The notes beneath the pieces are model-generated. The model made no database searches. It was given only the letters and a program-made list of their open reading frames with translations, and had not been told where the DNA came from. 27,673 nucleotides of DNA from UMGS1279 sp045534095 (GTDB taxonomy: Bacteria > Bacillota > Clostridia > Oscillospirales > Acutalibacteraceae). The stretch lies in assembly GCA_045534095.1 (NCBI GenBank), contig JAZSJA010000105.1:1-27673 (forward strand). Direction: 5' to 3'. The position numbers and the translations under genes are program-made. Below, one piece after another: positions 14,621-20,725 of the stretch (the first letter of the stretch is position 1; every line of letters begins with the position of its first letter).

Positions 14621-15820
14621 ATGAGTGTTAATTCTGCTGATATTGAGCAAATTGTCCGTCAGGTAATCGGTCAAATGCAGGGTACAGCTTCCGCTCCTAA
14701 AAAGAGTGCAGGCCCAATCCCCAAAACAGGCCGAGTAGCAATGCTCACCGAGCTTGAGAAATTCGAGCTTAAAGAATTCCCAATCCCCGCTCTTGGTGAT
14801 GACGATATTCTTGTTAAGGTTGAGGGTTGCGGCGTTTGCGGTACAGATGCTCACGAATTTAAACGTGATCCCTTTGGTATGATTCCCGTAGTTCTCGGTC
14901 ACGAGGGTACAGGTGAAGTTGTTGCCGTAGGTAAAAACGTTAAAAAAGATAGTGCAGGTAAGCCCTTAGGCGTAGGCGATAAGGTTGTAACCTGTATGAT
15001 ATTCAAGGACAATCCTGATATCACAATGTTCGACCTTAATAAACAAAACGTAGGCGGTGCCGATGTTTACGGTCTGCTTCCTGATGATGACGTTCATCAT
15101 AACGGCTGGTTTGCAGATTATATCGTAGTTCGCGGTGGATCTACAATTTTTAACGTAAGTGATTTAAGCTTAGACCTTAGAATTCTTATTGAGCCCGCAG
15201 CCGTTTTAATCCACGCAGTTGAGCGTGCAAAAACCACAGGCATTTTAAGATTTAACAGCCGTGTGGCAGTTCAAGGTTGTGGCCCTATCGGACTTCTTTG
15301 TATCGCAGTTCTTCGTGCAATGGGTATTGAAAATATCGTCGCAGTTGATGGCGACGAAAAGCGTCTTGCTTTCGCTAAAGAAATGGGTGCCGATAATTCG
15401 GTTAACTTTAAAAATTACAGCGGTGTTGAGGATCTTGCAAAGGCAGTTGAAAATGCATTTGGCGGCTATCTTGCAGATTTTGCTTTCCAATGTACCGGTT
15501 CTCCAATTGCTCACGCCAATATCTATAAGTTTATTCGCAACGGCGGTGGACTTTGTGAGCTCGGCTTCTTTATCAATGGTGGCGATGCTACAATCAATCC
15601 CCACTTTGATATTTGTGCAAAAGAAATCACAACAGTTGGTTCTTGGGTTTACACCCTTCGCGATTACGCAACTACTTTTGATTTCTTAAAACGTGCAAAG
15701 GGAATTGGCTTACCCGTAGAAAAGCTTATTACCCATCGTTTCCCCTTAGAAAAAATTAACGAGGCTCTAAAGACCAACCTTGCAATGGAAGGCCTTAAAA
15801 TTGCCGTTATTAACGAATAG
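14621..15820 (+). CDS. Zinc-type (MDR) alcohol dehydrogenase with N-terminal encapsulation peptide
   Basis: A 399-residue medium-chain dehydrogenase/reductase. Residues 1-20 (MSVNSADIEQIVRQVIGQMQ) form an encapsulation-type helix, followed by a Pro/Ala/Lys linker to about 37. The catalytic zinc site is indicated by Cys73 (GVCGTD) and His94-Glu95 (GHEGTGE), and the Rossmann fold by VQGCGPIGLLC with an acidic VDGDE, suggesting NAD. The four-cysteine structural zinc loop of classical ADHs is missing. A second alcohol dehydrogenase of the iron type ends the locus, so this one may reduce lactaldehyde to 1,2-propanediol inside the shell; that is inference. AAAGGAAAG precedes ATG 14621. Confidence 0.9.
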   Translation: MSVNSADIEQIVRQVIGQMQGTASAPKKSAGPIPKTGRVAMLTELEKFELKEFPIPALGDDDILVKVEGCGVCGTDAHEFKRDPFGMIPVVLGHEGTGEVVAVGKNVKKDSAGKPLGVGDKVVTCMIFKDNPDITMFDLNKQNVGGADVYGLLPDDDVHHNGWFADYIVVRGGSTIFNVSDLSLDLRILIEPAAVLIHAVERAKTTGILRFNSRVAVQGCGPIGLLCIAVLRAMGIENIVAVDGDEKRLAFAKEMGADNSVNFKNYSGVEDLAKAVENAFGGYLADFAFQCTGSPIAHANIYKFIRNGGGLCELGFFINGGDATINPHFDICAKEITTVGSWVYTLRDYATTFDFLKRAKGIGLPVEKLITHRFPLEKINEALKTNLAMEGLKIAVINE

Positions 15821-15829
15821 GTGATTTAA

Positions 15830-16144
15830 ATGGGAAAAGCAGTAGGAATTATTGAAGTATACGGACTTGCGGCGGCTTTTGTGGCTTGTGATGCAGGTTG
15901 CAAAGCGGCGAACGTAACCGTAGAAAACTTTGATAAAAACAAACCCGGTAATCCTGAAGGACTTAAAGTTCCCCTTATTGTGGCAGTAAAATTCCGTGGT
16001 GGCGTAGCCGATGTTACAGCGGCTATTGAAGCTGCTAAGGATGCCGCAAATTCCGTTTCGGGCGTAATTTGTACACACATTATCCCAAACGTTGAGGATG
16101 ATACCGAAAAAATGTTAAAGCTAAACGCTTTTGATAAAAACTAA
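15830..16144 (+). CDS. BMC-H shell protein with enlarged pore loop
   Basis: A 104-residue single-BMC-domain protein starting MGKAVGIIEVYGLAAAFVACDAG. Where canonical PduA-type proteins have a short pore loop (KIGSG), this one has a longer proline- and glycine-containing segment, DKNKPGNPEGLKVP (about residues 35-48), so its hexamer pore should differ. The terminal IPNVEDDTEKML replaces the usual IPRPHADVEKIL. It starts nine bases after the alcohol dehydrogenase stop with AGGTGA as ribosome binding site, so it is part of the same transcript. Confidence 0.88.
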   Translation: MGKAVGIIEVYGLAAAFVACDAGCKAANVTVENFDKNKPGNPEGLKVPLIVAVKFRGGVADVTAAIEAAKDAANSVSGVICTHIIPNVEDDTEKMLKLNAFDKN

Positions 16145-16163
16145 TTAAACGGAGGAAATAAAA

Positions 16164-16439
16164 ATGGCATACGAAGCATTAGGTATGGTAGAAACCAGAG
16201 GTTTAGTAGCAGCAATTGAGGCCGCTGATGCAATGGTTAAGGCAGCAGAGGTTGAACTTATTGGTACCGAGAAAATCGGTAGCGGACTTGTATCTGTTAT
16301 GGTAAGAGGCGACGTTGGTGCAGTTAAAGCAGCAACCGAGTCCGGCTCTGCAGCAGCTTCCAAACTCGGCGAGCTCGTAGCAGTTCACGTAATTCCCAGA
16401 CCTCACGCAGACGTTGAGAAGATTTTACCCAAACTTTAA
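16164..16439 (+). CDS. BMC-H major shell protein, PduA/PduJ type (copy 1)
   Basis: A 91-residue canonical hexameric shell protein: ALGMVETRGLVAAIEAADAM, pore loop EKIGSGLVSV (about 36-45) and the C-terminal HVIPRPHADVEKILP. CGGAGG lies seven bases before ATG 16164. It is nearly identical to the two BMC-H genes at 16939-17217 and 17299-17577, differing mainly at residue 3 (Tyr for Leu), residue 29 (Glu for Asn) and the last residues. The glycine-serine pore loop fits passage of small polar molecules such as 1,2-propanediol. Confidence 0.95.
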   Translation: MAYEALGMVETRGLVAAIEAADAMVKAAEVELIGTEKIGSGLVSVMVRGDVGAVKAATESGSAAASKLGELVAVHVIPRPHADVEKILPKL

Positions 16440-16457
16440 TTGAAGTTTAGTCGAAGG

Positions 16458-16471
16458 AGGAGTTATCTCCT
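16458..16471 (+). promoter_or_regulatory. Small hairpin covering a ribosome binding site
   Basis: AGGAG (16458-16462), loop TTAT, CTCCT (16467-16471) forms a 5-pair stem immediately before ATG 16472. It includes part of the AAGGAGGAG ribosome binding site of the next shell gene and could lower its translation relative to its neighbours. Confidence 0.4.
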
Positions 16472-16780
16472 ATGAAGTCATTAGGACTTATAGAGGTTGA
16501 AAGCGTAGCGGCGGCAGTAGATGCACTTGATTTAATGTGCAAAGCGGCTGACGTAGAGTTTGTAACCTGGGAAAGAAAGTTGGGCGGCAGACTTGTTACC
16601 GTTATTGTGGAGGGCCAAATCTCAGCAGTAAAGGCGGCGGTTGAAGCGGCTGGCGGAGCAATTAAGGATCTTGCGGCTTCTGCAGTTATTGCAAGTCCTC
16701 ACTCTGAAACCCAGCGTATGGTAGAACTCAGCGCTTCCAGAATTCTTAAAAAACAAAAAGCCCAGGAAGAGGCTAAATAG
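16472..16780 (+). CDS. BMC-H-type shell protein with charged C-terminal tail
   Basis: A 102-residue single-BMC-domain protein (MKSLGLIEVESVAAAVDALDLM). Its pore loop reads RKLGGRLVTV rather than EKIGSGLVSV, adding positive charge at the pore. The last 14 residues (ILKKQKAQEEAK) are highly charged and may be disordered or bind a partner. It belongs to a BMC-H lineage distinct from its three PduA-like neighbours and is probably a minor shell component. Confidence 0.88.
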   Translation: MKSLGLIEVESVAAAVDALDLMCKAADVEFVTWERKLGGRLVTVIVEGQISAVKAAVEAAGGAIKDLAASAVIASPHSETQRMVELSASRILKKQKAQEEAK

Positions 16781-16787
16781 TTTTGCA

Positions 16788-16811
16788 GAAAGTATAAAAT
16801 AATATACTTTC
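16788..16811 (+). other. Intercistronic hairpin in the shell block (1)
   Basis: GAAAGTATA (16788-16796) and TATACTTTC (16803-16811) form a perfect 9-pair stem with a 6-base loop between two BMC-H genes. There is no T-run, so an mRNA-processing or stabilising role is likelier than termination. Confidence 0.45.
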
Positions 16812-16839
16812 AGTAATCTATCCGAAAGGTGGATTTAAT

Positions 16840-17217
16840 ATGGCAGCAGCCAAAGGCGGTACAAAAAAATCCGCACCAAAAAAACAGACAAAAACTACTG
16901 AGGTAGTTGAAGTAAACGTAATAACGGAGGAAAAGAAAATGGCACTTGAAGCATTAGGTATGGTAGAAACCAGAGGTTTAGTAGCAGCTATTGAAGCAGC
17001 TGATGCAATGGTTAAAGCAGCTAACGTAGAGCTTATCGGCACCGAGAAAATCGGTAGCGGACTCGTATCTGTTATGGTAAGAGGCGACGTTGGCGCAGTT
17101 AAAGCAGCAACCGAGTCAGGCTCTGCAGCAGCTTCCAAACTCGGCGAGCTCGTAGCAGTTCACGTAATTCCCAGACCTCACGCAGACGTTGGGAAAATTT
17201 TACCCAAACTTAAATAA
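16840..17217 (+). CDS. BMC-H shell protein (copy 2) with alternative lysine-rich N-terminal extension; internal start at 16939
   Basis: The open frame from ATG 16840 encodes 125 residues: a 33-residue head rich in Lys, Thr and Ala (MAAAKGGTKKSAPKKQ and on to VITEEKK), then a full PduA-type BMC-H domain. Both starts look functional: AAAGGTGG lies before 16840, and CGGAGG lies before the in-frame ATG 16939, where the short form MALEALG begins exactly as in the sister gene at 17299. The short product would be 92 residues. The head has no membrane segment and could be a flexible tag on some subunits. One substitution, ADVGKILP for the usual ADVEKILP, is specific to this copy. Confidence 0.88.
   Translation: MAAAKGGTKKSAPKKQTKTTEVVEVNVITEEKKMALEALGMVETRGLVAAIEAADAMVKAANVELIGTEKIGSGLVSVMVRGDVGAVKAATESGSAAASKLGELVAVHVIPRPHADVGKILPKLK
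16926..16941 (+). promoter_or_regulatory. Internal ribosome binding site and start codon within the BMC-H copy 2 frame
   Basis: GGAGG (16926-16930) is followed after eight bases by ATG 16939-16941. The same bases are translated as part of ITEEKK in the long form. The block matches the leader of the sister gene at 17299 (GGAGGAAAAGAA then ATG), which argues that it is a working start. Confidence 0.65.
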
Positions 17218-17241
17218 TTAGGGTAAAAATAATTTTTGTTA

Positions 17242-17261
17242 ATCTCCGCTTTGCGGTAGAT
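17242..17261 (+). other. Intercistronic hairpin in the shell block (2)
   Basis: ATCTCCGC (17242-17249), loop TTT, then GCGG-T-AGAT (17253-17261): an 8-pair stem with one bulge between BMC-H copies 2 and 3. No T-run follows. Confidence 0.45.
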
Positions 17262-17298
17262 ATGCATATTTACTGATTTTATAAGGAGGAAAAGAATT

Positions 17299-17577
17299 AT
17301 GGCACTCGAAGCACTTGGTATGGTAGAAACCAGAGGTTTAGTAGCAGCTATCGAAGCAGCTGATGCAATGGTTAAAGCAGCTAACGTAGAGCTTATCGGT
17401 ACCGAAAAAATCGGTAGCGGTTTAGTATCCGTTATGGTTCGCGGTGACGTTGGTGCAGTTAAAGCAGCAACTGAGTCAGGCTCTGCAGCAGCATCTAAAC
17501 TCGGCGAGCTCGTAGCAGTTCACGTAATCCCCAGACCTCATGCAGACGTTGAGAAGATTTTACCTACTCTTAAATAA
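17299..17577 (+). CDS. BMC-H major shell protein, PduA/PduJ type (copy 3)
   Basis: A 92-residue canonical shell protein differing from the BMC domain of copy 2 at only two residues (Glu for Gly in ADVEKILP, and Thr for Lys near the end). AAGGAGG before ATG 17299 is very strong. Differences at the DNA level are mostly silent third-position changes, so the amino acid sequence is under selection. Flanking hairpins on both sides suggest its message is stabilised for high output. Confidence 0.95.
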   Translation: MALEALGMVETRGLVAAIEAADAMVKAANVELIGTEKIGSGLVSVMVRGDVGAVKAATESGSAAASKLGELVAVHVIPRPHADVEKILPTLK

Positions 17578-17613
17578 TTTCTTCTTTAACGACAAATTCT
17601 TTTACTGTTTTAA

Positions 17614-17634
17614 GGGAGGGTTTTAAACCCTCCC
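17614..17634 (+). terminator. Strong intercistronic hairpin after the BMC-H block (3)
   Basis: GGGAGGGTTT (17614-17623) and AAACCCTCCC (17625-17634) make a perfect 10-pair stem around one T. Flanking CTGTTTTA and TATAAACAG extend the pairing with gaps. No T-run follows, so partial termination or 3'-end protection of the shell messages is more likely than a full stop. Confidence 0.5.
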
Positions 17635-17700
17635 AGCAGGCAGTATAAACAGATTTAATTCGTCTTTTATTTTGAAAAAATTCCTGAAAGGGGTATTTTT

Positions 17701-17970
17701 GTGATTGTTGGAAAGGTAGTTGGCAGCGTAGTTGCCACTCGTAAGAACGAAGGATTGGTTGGCAGTAAATTTATGATTGTTGAGCCGCTTTCCAATATGT
17801 CGGCAGATGGCCGAATTGTAGCAGTAGATAACGTAGGTGCAGGTATTGGTGAAATTGTACTTGTAGCCACCGGTAGTGCCGCAAGAATTGGCTGTGATAT
17901 GGCTAATGCTCCTGTAGATGCGGCTATTGTAGGTATTGTAGATAATTCTATCGGACTTATGGAAGACTAA
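17701..17970 (+). CDS. BMC-P pentameric vertex protein (EutN/CcmL/PduN family)
   Basis: An 89-residue EutN/CcmL-type protein that forms the pentamers closing shell vertices. Family features are the start MIVGKVVGSVVAT, VDNVGAGIGEIVLVATGSAAR and the late DAAIVGIVD. It begins at GTG 17701 with AAAGGGG upstream; no ATG is available at that position. It is the only vertex gene in the locus. PduS begins five bases after its stop. Confidence 0.95.
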   Translation: MIVGKVVGSVVATRKNEGLVGSKFMIVEPLSNMSADGRIVAVDNVGAGIGEIVLVATGSAARIGCDMANAPVDAAIVGIVDNSIGLMED

Positions 17971-17975
17971 TTGTT

Positions 17976-19304
17976 ATGGATATAAATGATCTTAAATTAA
18001 CTTTGAAAAATAGCGGCGTTGTTGGTGCTGGCGGTGCAGGTTTTCCTTCCTATGCCAAGCTTAGCGACAAAGCCGATTTAATACTGCTTAACTGTGCTGA
18101 GTGTGAGCCACTTTTGAAGCTCCATCGTCAGGTTATGCAGGTATATGCATATGAGATTTTAACCGCTTTAGATACAGTTCGTGAAACTGTGGGAGCCAAA
18201 AAGGCTATTGTTGCCATTAAGCCCTCCTACAAAAAGGCGGTAGATGCCGTAAAGGCACTTCTCCCTGATTTTAAAAAGGTGGAAATCGGCTTTTTGCCTG
18301 AGGTTTATCCCGCAGGTGATGAGGTCGTAACCATATATGAAACCACCGGACGAGTAGTCCCTGCAGGTAAGCTTCCCATTGAGGTAGGAGTTACTGTTTT
18401 TAACGTAGAAACCATTTTAAATACTTATTACGCAATTAAAAATGGAGCAGGAGTTACCCATAAATATATAACCGTAACGGGTGCAGTTAAAAATCCCATA
18501 ACCGTAAAGGTTCCACTTGGCGTGACCATTAAAGAGGTTATAAAGCTTGCGGGTGGTGCTACCATTAAAGAATACGCTTTAATAAACGGTGGCCCTATGA
18601 CCGGAGGTATAGTAACTGAGGAGGACGTAGTAACCAAAACAACTAATGCGATTTTGGTTTTACCTCCCAACCAGTACATAATCAAAAAACGTCAAAATAA
18701 TCCTCAAATTTCCCTTAAACGAGCAATGTCGGCTTGTTGTCAGTGCAAAATGTGCACCGACCTTTGCCCCCGTAATTTGCTTGGTCATCCTATTGAGCCG
18801 CATAAGTTTATGCGTAATGCTTCCAGCGGCGTAACCAAGGATGTTACGCCTTATCTTGGAACATTTTTCTGTTCAGGTTGTGGACTTTGTGAAATGTATT
18901 CTTGTTTTCAAGGACTTAATCCTCGTACCTTAATGAGTATGGTAAAGGGCTCTCTCAGAAAGGGAGGTATCTCCGTACCCGAGGCTCCCGAGGTTCCCGT
19001 TAAAGAGGAAAGAAACGGCAGATATATTTTAAAATCCCGTCTTACTGCAAGACTTGGACTTACCGAATATAATCATGCTGCTCCCCTTGATGAAAGTGAA
19101 TATGCTCCCAAAAGAGTTAAACTTTTACTTTCACAGCATATCGGCAAGGCGGCTGAGCCTATCGTAAAGCAGGGTGACGCAGTAAAGGTTGGCGATTTAA
19201 TTGCCGCCGCTGATGAAAATGCTTTAGGAGTTTCCATTCACAGTTCCATAAACGGACTTGTTACAGAGGTTAATGAAAAGTATATTGTTATAACGGCTAA
19301 TTAG
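17976..19304 (+). CDS. PduS-like flavin/Fe-S electron-transfer protein (RnfC family)
   Basis: A 442-residue protein related to RnfC/NuoF-type subunits. The start has VVGAGGAGFPSYAKL, typical of PduS. Two [4Fe-4S] motifs are present: Cys254-x2-Cys257-x2-Cys260-x3-Cys264 and Cys299-x2-Cys302-x2-Cys305-x4-Cys310. A barrel-sandwich-like C-terminal part follows. In classical Pdu compartments PduS is a cobalamin reductase; with a B12-free dehydratase here that job does not apply, and moving electrons across the shell with the adjacent PduT-like protein is a better guess. It may re-oxidise NADH or feed the activase. Confidence 0.92.
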   Translation: MDINDLKLTLKNSGVVGAGGAGFPSYAKLSDKADLILLNCAECEPLLKLHRQVMQVYAYEILTALDTVRETVGAKKAIVAIKPSYKKAVDAVKALLPDFKKVEIGFLPEVYPAGDEVVTIYETTGRVVPAGKLPIEVGVTVFNVETILNTYYAIKNGAGVTHKYITVTGAVKNPITVKVPLGVTIKEVIKLAGGATIKEYALINGGPMTGGIVTEEDVVTKTTNAILVLPPNQYIIKKRQNNPQISLKRAMSACCQCKMCTDLCPRNLLGHPIEPHKFMRNASSGVTKDVTPYLGTFFCSGCGLCEMYSCFQGLNPRTLMSMVKGSLRKGGISVPEAPEVPVKEERNGRYILKSRLTARLGLTEYNHAAPLDESEYAPKRVKLLLSQHIGKAAEPIVKQGDAVKVGDLIAAADENALGVSIHSSINGLVTEVNEKYIVITAN

Positions 19305-19330
19305 CCAAATTTCAAAGGAGTAAACTGACT

Positions 19331-19879
19331 ATGGGTAAAGCAATAGGAATGGTTGAATTTCAAACCGTTTCGACAGGTATGAACGGTGCCGATACCATGA
19401 TAAAAACCGCTGAGGTTGAAATTATAGAGTGTGCAACCGTTTGCCCCGGTAAATATATTGTCATAATAAGCGGTGAGCTTAGTGCAGTTAAGGCATCGGT
19501 AGATTCTGCAAAGTCAAAATTTGCCGATAAGGTTATTGATAGCTTTGTGCTTGGTAATCCCCATGAATCTATTTTTTCTGCCATTTACGGTGCAACCGCA
19601 CCCGAGGGCGTAGAGGCGTTGGGTGTTATGGAAAGTTTTTCAGCCGCAACTGCAATAGTAGCTGCTGATGCTGCCGCTAAAACCGCCTTGGTGGAGCTTA
19701 TTGAACTTCGCCTTGCAAGGGGTATGTGCGGTAAATCCTACCTACTTCTTACAGGTAGTGTTTCTGCTGTTACCGCCGCTATTGAGCGTGCAGAAAATGA
19801 AGCAGCGGACAGAGGTATGTTCCTTGATAGTTCCATTATCCCCAGACCTGACAAAAAACTTTGGCAAAGTATTCTCTAG
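19331..19879 (+). CDS. BMC-T tandem-domain shell protein, PduT-like
   Basis: A 182-residue protein with two BMC domains (about 1-90 and 95-182), forming pseudohexameric trimers. The first-domain pore loop reads CATVCPGKY, with Cys34 and Cys38. In characterised PduT proteins a cysteine at position 38 holds a [4Fe-4S] cluster at the threefold pore, so the site appears conserved. It directly follows PduS, its presumed redox partner. AAAGGAG lies before ATG 19331. Confidence 0.93.
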   Translation: MGKAIGMVEFQTVSTGMNGADTMIKTAEVEIIECATVCPGKYIVIISGELSAVKASVDSAKSKFADKVIDSFVLGNPHESIFSAIYGATAPEGVEALGVMESFSAATAIVAADAAAKTALVELIELRLARGMCGKSYLLLTGSVSAVTAAIERAENEAADRGMFLDSSIIPRPDKKLWQSIL

Positions 19880-19910
19880 CATCTATTAAACCAAAAAGGA
19901 GAACTGATTT

Positions 19911-20690
19911 ATGCTCGCAATAGAGCGCAGAAATGCAATTCTTGCCAAACTTTCAATGGAGGGCAAGGTTGTAGTAAGTGATCTCAGTAAAGAGTTTGAC
20001 GTCACCGAGGAAACTATTCGTCGAGATTTAGAAAAATTAGATAATGATGGTTTCGCAAAAAAAACCTATGGCGGTGCTGTTAAGGTTGAAAATTTTAATA
20101 CAGACCTTCCCTTTCATATCCGCAAGCAGTCTAACGTAGAAAATAAACAAAAGATAGCAACCATTATTGCCGATATGATTAAAGACGGTGACTACATTAT
20201 GCTTGATGCAAGTTCCACCGCCCTTAACGTTGTAAAGGCTATTTTACAACTAAAAAAAATAACCATTATAACAAACTCTATTGAGGTTCTTTTAGAGCTT
20301 TGCAATAAACCCGATTGGACGGTTATTTCCACAGGCGGTACCCTTAAAGAGGGCGGCCTTTCCTTGGTGGGCTATCAGGCGGAAAAGATGGTTGAGGGCT
20401 TCCATGTAGACATTGCAATTTGTTCCTGTAAGGGTATAGATGCAAGTAATGGTGTTACCGATTCAAATGAGCGTGATAGCGAAATTAAAAAAGCCTTTTT
20501 CAAATCTGCTACCCGCAAGGTTTTGGCAGTAGATTCCTCAAAATTCAACAAGGTTTCTTTTGTAAAGGTTTGCTCCATAGCCGACGTTGACGTTGTTGTA
20601 ACCGACACCGATCCGGGTCAGCTTTGGAAAGAAAATTTAGAAAAAGCAAACACCTCTTTAATATTTGAAAAACAAGATTTTGAAGATTAA
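19911..20690 (+). CDS. DeoR-family transcriptional regulator
   Basis: A 259-residue repressor-type protein. The N-terminal winged helix-turn-helix (about 1-57) has the DeoR signature VVSDLSKEFDVTEETIRRDLEKL and KTYGGAV. The C-terminal sugar-phosphate sensing domain shows DASSTALNVVKAI, IITNSIEV, STGGTL and DSSKFNKVSF. Family members usually respond to phosphorylated sugars or intermediates, so rhamnulose-1-phosphate, fuculose-1-phosphate, DHAP or similar are plausible effectors. Lying inside the locus, it would autoregulate. Candidate sites are the 17-base motifs at the two locus promoters. Strong AAGGAGAA precedes ATG 19911. Confidence 0.92.
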   Translation: MLAIERRNAILAKLSMEGKVVVSDLSKEFDVTEETIRRDLEKLDNDGFAKKTYGGAVKVENFNTDLPFHIRKQSNVENKQKIATIIADMIKDGDYIMLDASSTALNVVKAILQLKKITIITNSIEVLLELCNKPDWTVISTGGTLKEGGLSLVGYQAEKMVEGFHVDIAICSCKGIDASNGVTDSNERDSEIKKAFFKSATRKVLAVDSSKFNKVSFVKVCSIADVDVVVTDTDPGQLWKENLEKANTSLIFEKQDFED

Positions 20691-20725
20691 ATCTTTGATA
20701 TAGATTTTTGAAAGGATTGATATTT

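Noticed and set aside
16145..17138. Minus-strand open frames across the BMC-H genes
   Set aside because: They are antisense shadows that repeat because the shell genes are repeated; they lack ribosome binding sites and sensible composition.
16164..17577. Tandem repeat array of CRISPR or satellite type
   Set aside because: The repeated units are whole BMC-H genes with their own ribosome binding sites and spacers of unequal length.
20708..20725. TTG start adding six residues to the aldehyde dehydrogenase
   Set aside because: The AAAGGA ribosome binding site for ATG 20726 lies inside this stretch, and the encapsulation helix starts correctly from the ATG.
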